Origin: Treponema sp. UBA4692
GTDB lineage: Bacteria; Spirochaetota; Spirochaetia; Treponematales; Treponemataceae
Assembly (NCBI GenBank): GCA_002404895.1
Contig: DHKO01000022.1
Location: forward strand, 1-32,673
Length of the DNA: 32,673 nucleotides
Direction: 5' to 3'
This document shows, piece by piece, positions 7,530 through 15,699 of this stretch. The notes under the pieces were generated by a model. That model searched no databases. It was not told where the DNA came from and saw nothing but the letters and a program-made list of their open reading frames with translations. The position numbers were made by a program, and so were the translations under genes. Numbering within the stretch: the stretch's first letter is position 1; each line of letters opens with the position of its first letter.

Positions 7530-8567
7530 TTATTTTTTCACTTTTGTAAGCTCGACATCAAATGCGATGTAAGCTCCGCCTGGAATAACTCCAGGAATTC
7601 CGCCCTCGCCATATGCCTGACTTGGAGGAAGAACAATTGTCCTTTTTTCGCCGAGCTTCATATCCTGAACCATAATATCGAATCCAGGAATCATCTGTCC
7701 GCCGGCAGTTGTAAATTCAAGAGGTCCCCGTCCTTTAGACTGGTCAAAAACCTGTCCGCTCACAAAATATCCTTTGTACTCGACTGCGACAGCTCTTTTT
7801 CCGCCAATCTTGCTTCCTGAGCCTTCTTTTGTTGTCTTGTAATAAATTCCGTTAGAATCCTTGCTGAACCCCGGAAATTTTGTCTCTACTTCCTTGATTT
7901 TTGCCGCAGCAGCAGCTTTCTTAGCTTCCTCAGCTTTTTTAGAAGCCTCTACAGAAAGTCTGTCAAAGTCAGCCTGTGTCGCTGTGAATTTTTCAGCATC
8001 ATCGCCCTGACGAACTATCGTTAGTTTTACAATCTTGTCATTTTGTTTAATCGCATTCACAACGTTCTGACTTTCCTCATTTACAACCTGACCAAAAATA
8101 GTATGCTTTCCATTGAGCCAGTCTGTCGGAACATGAGTGATAAAGAACTGAGAGCCGTTTGTTCCAGGACCTGCGTTAGCCATTGCGAGATAGCCAGGCT
8201 TGTCAAAGACCAAGTCATCCCTGCATTCGTCTGCAAAACGGTAGCCAGGTCCGCCGCGTCCTGTTCCCTCCGGGTCTCCGCCCTGAATCATAAAGTCTGA
8301 AATCACACGGTGGAAAGTAAGCCCGTCATAAAAATGCTTTCCTTTTGTGGCATCCAAAGTTCCTTCCGCAAGGCCTACGAAGTTAGTAACTGTAAGCGGT
8401 GTCTTGCCATAAAAAAGCTCCAGAACGATAGAGCCTTTCGAGGTTTCCATAATTGCGAAAACACCATTTTTTCCTTTAATTGCGCTTAATTCTTTTTCCA
8501 TAGAATTGCATCCTCCAAAGCTGATTGCCAAGCAGCAAAAAATAGCTGCGAAAATATTTTTTTTCAT
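7530..8567 (-). CDS. Cyclophilin-FKBP fusion peptidyl-prolyl isomerase lipoprotein
   Basis: A 345-residue dual-family immunophilin, predicted to catalyse prolyl cis-trans isomerisation outside the cytoplasm. A lipoprotein signal ends at Cys20 (S-F-G-G-C). A cyclophilin domain (about 37-190) carries F-H-R-V-I-S-D-F-M-I-Q-G-G-D-P, M-A-N-A-G-P-G-T-N-G-S-Q-F-F-I-T and L-N-G-K-H-T-I-F-G. An Ala/Lys/Glu-rich coiled linker follows (about 205-235), then an FKBP domain (about 250-345) with V-F-D-Q-S, M-I-P-G-F-D and P-P-S-Q-A-Y-G-E-G-G-I-P-G-V-I-P. The start at 8567 is used because its ATGA overlaps the stop of the upstream gene and GAGGG lies 10 nt before it. It is the last gene of the run that begins at rpmH. 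Confidence 0.92.
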   Translation of the reverse strand: MKKNIFAAIFCCLAISFGGCNSMEKELSAIKGKNGVFAIMETSKGSIVLELFYGKTPLTVTNFVGLAEGTLDATKGKHFYDGLTFHRVISDFMIQGGDPEGTGRGGPGYRFADECRDDLVFDKPGYLAMANAGPGTNGSQFFITHVPTDWLNGKHTIFGQVVNEESQNVVNAIKQNDKIVKLTIVRQGDDAEKFTATQADFDRLSVEASKKAEEAKKAAAAAKIKEVETKFPGFSKDSNGIYYKTTKEGSGSKIGGKRAVAVEYKGYFVSGQVFDQSKGRGPLEFTTAGGQMIPGFDIMVQDMKLGEKRTIVLPPSQAYGEGGIPGVIPGGAYIAFDVELTKVKK

Positions 8568-9346
8568 TTGTTTGCTTCCCTCACAAACCATTTATAAATC
8601 GAATCCACGCGCGAGTTAAACGAGTCAAGCATCATATTCTCGAACAAAGAAATTCTCGGATAAGAAGCTTGAACCAGAAGATAAACAAGATAATAATCTC
8701 CTTCGTCCACCGCAACGAGATTTATTTTTACATTGTGGGCTTTTGCCGCCGTTATCGGTCCGAATTTCAGCGGCTCGAAATTGTCAAAATAAACACTGAC
8801 CTCTTTTTCTGTCTGCCTGTATTCAAGCTGGTAATAGCATTTTCCGAAAGAGTTGTCATCCTGCATACAGTAAAGAATTTTCCCGTCTGCAGAACCTTCC
8901 GTGTCATCTGGAATCGGATTTTTGTTCTCTTTAGAATCCAAAAGACAGGCATCATGATATAAGACTTCCCATTTTTTATGGCGGTTTGAATAATATTCAG
9001 AGCCTTTCATCGTGGAAATCGAGCGCAAAATCTTCGAAACTTTTTCAACTGTCAATTCAGTTTTTGACTTTGCCTCAGCATCCGCTCCGAGAGAATTCTT
9101 ATCAAGATAAAAAAGCTTCTCGGTTGTAAGCCGAGGCTTTTCCTCAAAAGTCCATTTTTTCACCGCAAGCTCAGAAAGCTCTGTTTTCGGAACTAACGAT
9201 AGTTTGGCTTCGTTTTTGGCTAGAAAAACATTCTGCAACTCGCCTGATGCTTTTAGCTTTTCAAGAAGCCCAGCTGAAATGCTATTAGGAAAAGAAAAGG
9301 CAGAAAATGAAAACAATTCTAAAATCAAAAATAATATTCTTTTCAT
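8564..9346 (-). CDS. Exported protein of unknown function
   Basis: A 260-residue protein with a signal peptide (M-K-R-I-L-F-L-I-L-E-L-F-S-F-S-A-F-S). The mature part has conserved-looking blocks such as S-I-S-T-M-K-G-S-E-Y-Y-S-N-R-H-K-K-W-E-V-L-Y and G-P-I-T-A-A-K-A-H-N-V-K, suggesting a periplasmic domain. I cannot assign it to a characterised family; treponeme-restricted DUFs are the likely home. The start at 9346 follows AGGGG at 7 nt and puts the signal peptide at the N-terminus; a longer frame 13 codons upstream lacks this. It lies 42 bp after jag and overlaps the PPIase gene by 4 nt, so the two are probably translationally coupled. Confidence 0.75.
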   Translation of the reverse strand: MKRILFLILELFSFSAFSFPNSISAGLLEKLKASGELQNVFLAKNEAKLSLVPKTELSELAVKKWTFEEKPRLTTEKLFYLDKNSLGADAEAKSKTELTVEKVSKILRSISTMKGSEYYSNRHKKWEVLYHDACLLDSKENKNPIPDDTEGSADGKILYCMQDDNSFGKCYYQLEYRQTEKEVSVYFDNFEPLKFGPITAAKAHNVKINLVAVDEGDYYLVYLLVQASYPRISLFENMMLDSFNSRVDSIYKWFVREANK

Positions 9347-9388
9347 TTTTCTGCCCCTTAAAAATTTATTTTGAACGTTTGACAAGTT

Positions 9389-10090
9389 CTAGTAATTTCC
9401 CTTGTAAATCACACGAACCTGCTTGTAAAGACCTTCGCCCTCGCTTTTTGTCTCAATGTCAGCAAAATCATTGAGAGTAGTGTGTATAAGTCTTCTTTCA
9501 AAAGGATTCATCGGCTCAAGCAAGATTGAATGTTTTGTCGAGCGAACTTTATCCGCAGTGTTGTATGCAAGATGGACAAGATTCTCCTCGCGTCTTACTC
9601 TGTAGTTCTCTGTGTCAAGAATAACGCGGATTTCCTCGTATCCGAGATGTCCTGCATAAACATTCGCCAAAAGCTGCAACGCATCAAGATTTTTTCCCTT
9701 GCGTCCGATAAGGATTGAAGAACTTTCGGACTTCATTTTAAGACCGATTTTTCTTTCCTCGCGGAACATAACTTCAACTTCTGCATCGTATCCCATTTTA
9801 GAAATAACGTTCTTAACAAAAGTTACAAGTTTTTCCTCGAATTCTCCCTGCGGAACAGGATCAGCAACAGCTCTCTTAACAGAGCTAGAAACGGATTCAG
9901 TCTCGTCATATTTTACGCCAGGAGTGGATTCTTCAGTGTGGACGCGGATTTTCACATATCCAGACTTGAACAAAGTCTTTTTCTGAGTCTCGATAATCTC
10001 AACATCAAACTGGTCGCTTTCAAGACCAAGCTCTGAACACGCTTTTTCAATCGCGTCTTTCTCAGTTTTTCCTTCAAATTCGTAAGTCAT
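9389..10090 (-). CDS. jag: Jag/KhpB RNA-binding protein
   Basis: A 233-residue RNA-binding protein of the Jag (KhpB/EloR) family, linked in other bacteria to cell elongation, division and sRNA binding. An N-terminal Jag_N domain (about 1-52; E-F-E-G-K-T-E-K-D-A-I-E-K-A) is followed by a KH domain (about 85-150) with I-G-R-K-G-K-N-L-D-A-L-Q. A C-terminal R3H domain (about 165-230) has N-P-F-E-R-R-L-I-H-T-T-L. AGGAG precedes the ATG. It follows yidC by 37 bp, the usual yidC-jag pairing. Confidence 0.93.
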   Translation of the reverse strand: MTYEFEGKTEKDAIEKACSELGLESDQFDVEIIETQKKTLFKSGYVKIRVHTEESTPGVKYDETESVSSSVKRAVADPVPQGEFEEKLVTFVKNVISKMGYDAEVEVMFREERKIGLKMKSESSSILIGRKGKNLDALQLLANVYAGHLGYEEIRVILDTENYRVRREENLVHLAYNTADKVRSTKHSILLEPMNPFERRLIHTTLNDFADIETKSEGEGLYKQVRVIYKGNY

Positions 10091-10127
10091 TTTTATCTCC
10101 TAAGAAGATAGCTAATCTTTAAACTAA

Positions 10128-11945
10128 CTACCGTTTGTTTTTATCATGTTTTACAACTTTTATTTCTTCGTTTTTGCCTTTCATCATCTTGTTGATTATA
10201 AGCTGCTGTCCAAGCTGAAAAATATTGCTTACAGTCCAATAAAGAAGAAGTCCAGACGGAGCGTTATAGAAAAGGAAGAAGAACAGAATCGGCATTCCGT
10301 ACATCATCATCTTCATCTGACCCGCGCTTTGACCAGCCGCAGCAGTGCCGCCGTTTCCTGTGATTTTTCCGAACAGAAGCTGCGAGATAACATAAATTAC
10401 AGGCAAAATTCTGATTGTGTTCCAGCCAAGAATAGGAAGTCCGCGAGAAAAAGTCTTTCCTATATGGTCGCCGGCTGAAAGATCGTCAATCCAGCCAGGA
10501 ACAAAAGCCGCTCCACGGAATTCAAAATAATTATTGAAAAGATTGTACATCGCAAACAAAATGAAGAACTGGAAAAGCAAAGGAAGACAGCCGCTCATCG
10601 GGTTGTAGCCAATCTCCTTGTACATTTTCGCGGTCTCCATCTGCATTTTCTGCGGGTCATTCTTGTATTTTTCCTGAAGCTCTTTCATTCTCGGCTGATA
10701 CTTCTGCATCTTCTGAGTTCCCTCAAGACTTTTCTTTGTAATCGGGAAAAGAAGAAGCTTCAAGATAACCGTAAGAATGATGATTGAAACGCCCCAGTTT
10801 TTCACAAGCTTGTAAATATTTTCAAGACCGAATTTAAGGATAACCTCAAGCCAGCTCAAGAATCCAGATGTGTTCAGGCTGTCATCAAGATGAGAGCCGC
10901 TGATTTTCCAGTCATTATTTTCCGCAAGATTGTAGATTTTAAGCTCTCTCTCGTTTCTCGGTCCGACATAAATGTAATAACTATCGTTAGTTTCTTTTTC
11001 TGTAAGAGCCTTTCTCTGAACTTTTATCTGAGCGTTCGCATAATCGCCGACTTCAACCGCAGATGAATAATTTATCGCAGAAAGCATTTTATCGCTGTTC
11101 AACGGATAAATAATCATCTCAAAATATTTGCCTGCAAGAGCCGCCCAAGTCCATTCGCGGTCATATTCCTTAGACTGCCTCTGGCCAAGAATGATTTTTT
11201 TCGCTTTCTGTCCGTTGTACGAAATAAATTGCCGGTTCTCATAGCGGTTCTGCTTTGCATTGAAATAAGGTCCAATTTGTGGAGCAGTGCGCAAAGTATA
11301 GGCAGCGTTTCCTGAAGAAAGATTCTTAACAGGCGCATCGCCGTCAACTCTGACATCAAGCCTGAAAATATAGTCGTCTTTCTTGAAAGAATATTCCTTT
11401 ACAAGCGTGAATTTGTCAGAAGTTCCGTCCGAATTCTTAATCTCGTAGTCCCTGTAGAATCCGATTGTGTAGTCGTCGATTCTCTTCACATTGAAAATGT
11501 CGTTGATGATTTCATTCTCGTAGCCGCCGAAAGAAAGCGCGAACGCGCGGTTTTTGTCAGAAACGTTGTCAACCATCTCAACGCCTTTTCCAGTGTCCCT
11601 GTCAAGGTTTTTAAGGTTGCCTTTATCGTCTTTTCCGACAAACTCATAGCCGATTACGTCTCCGCCGCGGTTTGTGAATGTCACTTTCACTTTGTCGGTC
11701 GTGATTGTGAAATTTTCTTCCTCAAGAGATTCATCTGGACTCTGCTCGGCAACAATCAGGCTGCTGCCATCTGTCTTTACCGATGATGAATTCTCATCCG
11801 GATTTTGTCCGCTTTCTTCCGCAACATTCTGCTGGGAATTCTGTTTTTCCGCATTTTTGTTAGGAAAAAGGAAAGTCTGGGCAGCAAAAAATCCAACAAG
11901 AACAACAGTCGAGAGCGAAATCGCCCAAATTGTATTCTTTTCCAT
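10128..11945 (-). CDS. yidC: Membrane protein insertase YidC
   Basis: A 605-residue Oxa1-family insertase that places proteins into the cytoplasmic membrane with or without SecYEG. It has the Gram-negative layout: an N-terminal membrane helix (about 6-26), a large periplasmic beta domain (about 75-350), then the conserved five-helix core. That core includes F-G-L-E-N-I-Y-K-L-V-K-N-W-G-V-S-I-I, the coiled hairpin around M-Q-K-Y-Q-P-R-M-K-E-L-Q-E-K-Y-K, and N-P-M-S-G-C-L-P-L-L-F-Q. The tail is basic. GGAG lies 5 nt before the start. The stop codon TAG is embedded in a copy of the repeated CTACCGTTTGTT motif (10128-10139). Confidence 0.97.
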   Translation of the reverse strand: MEKNTIWAISLSTVVLVGFFAAQTFLFPNKNAEKQNSQQNVAEESGQNPDENSSSVKTDGSSLIVAEQSPDESLEEENFTITTDKVKVTFTNRGGDVIGYEFVGKDDKGNLKNLDRDTGKGVEMVDNVSDKNRAFALSFGGYENEIINDIFNVKRIDDYTIGFYRDYEIKNSDGTSDKFTLVKEYSFKKDDYIFRLDVRVDGDAPVKNLSSGNAAYTLRTAPQIGPYFNAKQNRYENRQFISYNGQKAKKIILGQRQSKEYDREWTWAALAGKYFEMIIYPLNSDKMLSAINYSSAVEVGDYANAQIKVQRKALTEKETNDSYYIYVGPRNERELKIYNLAENNDWKISGSHLDDSLNTSGFLSWLEVILKFGLENIYKLVKNWGVSIIILTVILKLLLFPITKKSLEGTQKMQKYQPRMKELQEKYKNDPQKMQMETAKMYKEIGYNPMSGCLPLLFQFFILFAMYNLFNNYFEFRGAAFVPGWIDDLSAGDHIGKTFSRGLPILGWNTIRILPVIYVISQLLFGKITGNGGTAAAGQSAGQMKMMMYGMPILFFFLFYNAPSGLLLYWTVSNIFQLGQQLIINKMMKGKNEEIKVVKHDKNKR

Positions 11946-11988
11946 TTTTACTCCAATTTTTTAGATAGAGATAACTTTCAGCTGATTT

Positions 11989-12210
11989 TTAAGGAACAGG
12001 GTCGTATCCGCCTTTAAACAAAGGATTGCATTTTAAAATTCTTTTTGTGGAAAGATACATTCCTTTTGCAGGACCGTATTTTTTCAAAGCCTCGATTGAA
12101 TACTCTGAGCATGAAGGATAAAACCTACAGCATGCAGGCTTCAATGGAGAGATGAATTTTCTGTAAAACCGAATTGGAAAACACAAAATCTTAACAAGAA
12201 AGTGTTTCAT
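11989..12210 (-). CDS. yidD: Membrane protein insertion efficiency factor YidD
   Basis: A 73-residue YidD (DUF37/haemolytic domain) protein that assists YidC-dependent insertion. Diagnostic residues are R-F-Y-R-K-F-I-S-P-L-K-P-A-C-C-R-F-Y-P-S-C-S-E-Y with three cysteines, then K-Y-G-P-A-K-G and C-N-P-L-F-K-G-G-Y-D-P-V-P. The start at 12210 gives the family N-terminus and its ATGA overlaps the rnpA stop; a longer frame upstream is inside rnpA. It sits between rnpA and yidC, as in most bacteria. Confidence 0.95.
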   Translation of the reverse strand: MKHFLVKILCFPIRFYRKFISPLKPACCRFYPSCSEYSIEALKKYGPAKGMYLSTKRILKCNPLFKGGYDPVP

Positions 12211-12578
12211 TTTGAGAACAATCCAGCTTTTGCAATTAATGTCTGAAATTGGGCACACCGGGTGCGGAACGAGTCTTTTTCGGCTGGCGGATAGACTAAG
12301 AAAAGCATATCATAGCCGTTGTTCAGGTGCGCTTTTATTTTTCGGTAGGTCTCTCGGCTGAACCGCTTTGCACGGTTTCGCTGAACAGCGTTGCCAAATC
12401 CTCTAGGAAGAGGAAATCCAACCCTATTGTATTTTAGTCCATTAGGCATGAAATATAATTTTGCGCCTAAAATGCTAATTTTTTTTCCTTTTGAAAATAG
12501 CCTTTTAAAATCAACAGGACGCTTTATGTGCTCAAAACATCTAAAGCATCCTGTCTCATCAATGCTAGATTTTTCCAA
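12207..12578 (-). CDS. rnpA: Ribonuclease P protein component
   Basis: A 123-residue basic protein subunit of RNase P, which matures tRNA 5' ends. The F-K-R-L-F-S-K-G-K-K helix and the RNR motif N-A-V-Q-R-N-R-A-K-R-F-S-R-E-T-Y-R are clear. The only start that keeps the conserved N-terminal helix is TTG at 12578, preceded by AAGAAGG at 5 nt; the next in-frame ATG would remove the helix. It begins 26 bp after the rpmH stop and overlaps yidD by 4 nt. Confidence 0.93.
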   Translation of the reverse strand: MEKSSIDETGCFRCFEHIKRPVDFKRLFSKGKKISILGAKLYFMPNGLKYNRVGFPLPRGFGNAVQRNRAKRFSRETYRKIKAHLNNGYDMLFLVYPPAEKDSFRTRCAQFQTLIAKAGLFSK

Positions 12579-12604
12579 ATCTGCCTTCTTTTAAGAAATC
12601 GAAA

Positions 12605-12760
12605 TTAGTATTTCTTGTGCTCATCGCAAACTGAAAGCTTTTTGCGGCCTTTAGCTCTTCTGCGGGCAAGAATGAGGCGTCCACCGCGTGTTGCCATGCG
12701 TGCACGGAATCCAAATTTTCTGTTTCTTTTTACTTTACTTGGTTGATATGTTCTAAGCAT
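12605..12760 (-). CDS. rpmH: Ribosomal protein bL34
   Basis: A 51-residue large-subunit protein, strongly basic, starting M-L-R-T-Y-Q-P-S-K-V-K-R-N-R-K-F-G-F-R-A-R-M and continuing with G-G-R-L-I-L-A-R-R-R-A-K-G-R-K-K-L-S-V. The tail C-D-E-H-K-K-Y is a few residues longer than the E. coli protein. AAGGAG lies upstream. An in-frame ATG at 12769 is only 2 nt from it, so the start at 12760 is preferred, which also matches the family. It is the first gene of the rpmH-rnpA-yidD-yidC-jag run. Confidence 0.95.
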   Translation of the reverse strand: MLRTYQPSKVKRNRKFGFRARMATRGGRLILARRRAKGRKKLSVCDEHKKY

Positions 12761-12870
12761 AGTGAACATGTCTCCTTAATTAAATGAAATTGGTAACAAT
12801 CCCTAAGATATTTTTACTAAAAACAAAGTTTTTAGAAGTTTCCCTTTATAGTCCAAAAAATATATCAAAT

Positions 12871-13416
12871 TTATTGAGTACAAGTCAACATATCATTTTT
12901 TAATCTGTCGAGAATTTTCCGCAAGTTTTCAGGCATTTCCCTTTTCTCTTCTTTTACAGAATCCGAATTCTGAAATTTTTCAAAGACAGCCTGCTCTTTA
13001 TTAAGGCGGTCTTGAATTTTCTCATTCATCTTTCGGATTTCTTCTTCTTTTTTCTCGTTCTGAAGCTGAAAATCAGTTCCTTTTAAGCGGAATGCAAGCG
13101 AAGAAATATTCACGTCGGAGATTCTGCGGTTCAAGCCTGTCATTATATATTTCTGGTAAATTTTCAGAGTCTGAATCCAGGCCGGATGGTCTGCCTCGAC
13201 AAGAAGAATTCCATTCTTCAAGTCGATTACTCTAGAATGAGAGGCAAGATTTTTTCCAAGGTTAGCGCCGTTTTTTCCGTTGGACTTTATGGACTCAAGC
13301 ACAAGACGCCAGTATTTTAAGATGCTGTTGCTCTGCTCAAATTTCCGCTGCTCGATGTTCACATAGGCGACTTCAATCATCGAGGAGGCCTTCACAATAT
13401 TCTCGTCAATCGCCAT
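12871..13416 (-). CDS. DUF721/DciA-like protein
   Basis: A 181-residue protein whose central part (about 35-115) is a DUF721 domain: Y-W-R-L-V-L-E-S-I, then L-A-S-H-S-R-V-I-D-L-K-N-G-I-L-L-V-E-A-D-H-P-A-W-I-Q-T-L-K, and I-S-S-L-A-F-R-L. DciA proteins of this family load or regulate the replicative helicase DnaB where DnaC/DnaI is absent. A charged coiled-coil-prone tail (about 118-170) follows. The start overlaps the recF end by 11 nt, with GGAG 9 nt before it. The position next to recF, dnaN and dnaA agrees with a replication role. Confidence 0.85.
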   Translation of the reverse strand: MAIDENIVKASSMIEVAYVNIEQRKFEQSNSILKYWRLVLESIKSNGKNGANLGKNLASHSRVIDLKNGILLVEADHPAWIQTLKIYQKYIMTGLNRRISDVNISSLAFRLKGTDFQLQNEKKEEEIRKMNEKIQDRLNKEQAVFEKFQNSDSVKEEKREMPENLRKILDRLKNDMLTCTQ

Positions 13417-14497
13417 CTATGCAGACTCCTTTCTCAATTCTATAGACTTTTGTTGTGCTTCTCTTGTATCTCTCGTAAGGCTCGCCAGGCAAAAACGTGC
13501 AGAAAAGCTGGTCATAATCTGGAAGCAGGGCGGTAACGCTTTGCCTTTTGTCAGGGTCAAGCTCAAGAAGAACATCGTCCATCAGAAGAACAGGCTTTTT
13601 CTCATTCACCTGGCTGTAGTAAATCGCCTGAGAAAAACGCAGCAAAATCGCGAGCAGCCTTCTTTGCCCGGTCGAAGCGTTCGGAACAAAATTTTTTCCG
13701 TCGCGAACAAAGACAATCCTGTCCCGGTGAGGTCCGCTCATTGTGGTCTGAATAACCTTGTCTATCTCGCGCTTTTCAGAAAGAATAGAGAGGGCAAAAA
13801 CCACATCTGCTTCGCCGCCGTCATTTTTCCAGCTCGGAATATACTTTATTGAAACGCCGCCGATTCCGGCTATATTTTCATAAAGATTTCCGAAAATCTG
13901 GTTGAACTTGAAAATCGTGGAATTTCTTTTCTTTTGGATTTCAACTCCGCTCTGAGCAAGCTGCATGTCAAGCACATCGAGCATTTCATACCGCTTTTCT
14001 TTAAGGCAAAGATTCCGGCTTTTCAGAACTTTCTTGTAGTTTCTATTGAGCGTAACGTAAAGCACATCATACATTGAGAGGCACTGGTCGATAAAAAAAC
14101 GCTTTTTTTCAGGCTCTCCGGCCGCAAACTCCAAGTCATCATGGCAAAAAAGGACACACGGCATAGTGTTTATCAGCTCTTTTCTGTCCTTTATCGATTT
14201 TCCGTTCTTGTCGATTCTCTTTTTCTGCCTGTCGTATGATATGAAAATATTGTCTGTAGAGCCGTTCTCCTCGCGGTAAAGAGTTCGGATACTGAAGCTG
14301 GACTCGCCGTCCTTTATGATTTCAGCATCGGAGCGAGTCCTGAATGAATTTCCGTAGGCGGAATAATAAATGGACTCAAGAAGATTGCTTTTTCCCTGAC
14401 CGTTCTCCCCGACAAAATAAATTTCCTTTGCGAGAAAATCTATTGTCGAGTTCTGCAGATTTCTGTAGTTCACATATGAAGCGGAGAGAACTGGCAT
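13406..14497 (-). CDS. recF: DNA replication and repair protein RecF
   Basis: A 363-residue SMC-like ATPase that acts at gapped DNA and stalled forks with RecO and RecR. Walker A is G-E-N-G-Q-G-K-S at residues 30-37. The signature region is S-T-G-Q-R-R-L-L-A-I-L-L-R, and Walker B with the D-loop is V-L-L-M-D-D-V-L-L-E-L-D. It begins 10 bp after the dnaN stop without a strong ribosome site, suggesting coupled translation in a dnaN-recF-dciA transcript. Confidence 0.96.
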   Translation of the reverse strand: MPVLSASYVNYRNLQNSTIDFLAKEIYFVGENGQGKSNLLESIYYSAYGNSFRTRSDAEIIKDGESSFSIRTLYREENGSTDNIFISYDRQKKRIDKNGKSIKDRKELINTMPCVLFCHDDLEFAAGEPEKKRFFIDQCLSMYDVLYVTLNRNYKKVLKSRNLCLKEKRYEMLDVLDMQLAQSGVEIQKKRNSTIFKFNQIFGNLYENIAGIGGVSIKYIPSWKNDGGEADVVFALSILSEKREIDKVIQTTMSGPHRDRIVFVRDGKNFVPNASTGQRRLLAILLRFSQAIYYSQVNEKKPVLLMDDVLLELDPDKRQSVTALLPDYDQLFCTFLPGEPYERYKRSTTKVYRIEKGVCIDGD

Positions 14498-14507
14498 TTA
14501 GAATTTG

Positions 14508-15620
14508 CTACTCTACCGACATCGGCATAATGATATGGAAGTAGTCTGAAGCAGGCTCCGGACGGAGAGTAACAGCCCGCAAGACCTCGGTGAATTCAAA
14601 AGTGATATATTCGCTGTCCATTACTTTTAGAGGATTGTCGATGTGTCTGTAGTTCATCGCGATTGAAACTTCCTCGCCGTCGAACTGGCACGGAATTTCC
14701 TCTTTCGCATCGCCCAAGTCTGTGGATTTTGAAGTGATTGAAAGAACTCCCGGAGCAACGTCAAGGCTGATTCTTCCGGTCTTGTCAATCATAATCGAAA
14801 TGCGCTTCAGCGCAGACACAAAATCGCTTTTTAGAACTGAGAATTTATGGGCCTGATGCTCAGGAATTACCCTCATATAGTTAGGAAACTGTCCGTCGAT
14901 AAGGGTTGCGGAGAATTCATAGTTTCCGAACTTGAAGAAAATCATCTTGTCAACAACAGCGACATTGATATTTCCCTCGTCGGAAGCGTTTTTCGCAACA
15001 ATATTGAGAATTTTCGGATGGACAATAGCAGAAGGGAAATCTTCAACGCCAGCAAGCACACTTTTTTCAGCGTATGCTAGCCTTCTTCCGTCCGTCGCGA
15101 CAAGAACAAGCCTGTCATCCTTTTTCTCGAAAAGAACGCCGTTCATGAAATATCTTGTCTCGTCCTCGCTTACTGCGAAAGTTGTCTGTGAAATCATCTG
15201 CTTAAGCTCCTTTGCCGGAACCTCAAAGAAAGAAATTTTTTCAGCGATTGCGATTTCAGGAAATTTGTCTTGGGAAGTGCAGTTGAGCTGGTACTTGATT
15301 TTTTTCGCAGAATGCTTGATTACAGCGCAAATCAGATTGTCTTTCTCAACAAGATTGAATTCGATTTCTCCCTCTGGAAGAGCCGAAAGAATGCTCATGA
15401 ATTTGTCGCAGAGAACTGTAGTTGAGCCTTCCTCTTCAATGTCCACTGGAATTTTTGTCTGGAAATTTACTTTTATGTCAGTCGCCTTGACAGTCAGGCT
15501 TCCTCCCTCTGCAATCAAAAGGATATTTGAAAGAACTGAAAGCGCGTTTTTTGTGGAAATGATTTCCTGTGCAATTGAAATTTCATTTATCATGGAATTT
15601 CTGTCAAAAGTAAATTTCAT
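14508..15620 (-). CDS. dnaN: DNA polymerase III sliding clamp (beta subunit)
   Basis: A 370-residue three-domain clamp that tethers the replicative polymerase. The family pattern is evident: M-K-F-T-F-D-R-N-S-M-I at the start, V-L-S-N-I-L-L in domain I, F-M-N-G-V-L-F and V-A-T-D-G-R-R-L-A in domain II, and a C-terminus (S-D-Y-F-H-I-I-M-P-M-S-V-E) close to the usual Y-V-V-M-P-M-R-L. AGGAG precedes the ATG. The gene lies directly downstream of oriC. Confidence 0.97.
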   Translation of the reverse strand: MKFTFDRNSMINEISIAQEIISTKNALSVLSNILLIAEGGSLTVKATDIKVNFQTKIPVDIEEEGSTTVLCDKFMSILSALPEGEIEFNLVEKDNLICAVIKHSAKKIKYQLNCTSQDKFPEIAIAEKISFFEVPAKELKQMISQTTFAVSEDETRYFMNGVLFEKKDDRLVLVATDGRRLAYAEKSVLAGVEDFPSAIVHPKILNIVAKNASDEGNINVAVVDKMIFFKFGNYEFSATLIDGQFPNYMRVIPEHQAHKFSVLKSDFVSALKRISIMIDKTGRISLDVAPGVLSITSKSTDLGDAKEEIPCQFDGEEVSIAMNYRHIDNPLKVMDSEYITFEFTEVLRAVTLRPEPASDYFHIIMPMSVE

Positions 15621-15699
15621 TTGTTTCTCCTGAAGATTTTTTTGAAATCTAGTTTTTATGCTAAAAGAGCCTTGTTTTTAGGAAGACTGATTTTTGCTT

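Noticed and set aside
12817..12835. CTAAAAAC-AAA-GTTTTTAG palindrome between dciA and rpmH as a terminator
   Set aside because: The stem is almost all A-T and no T run follows on the minus strand. It may be an operator or chance.
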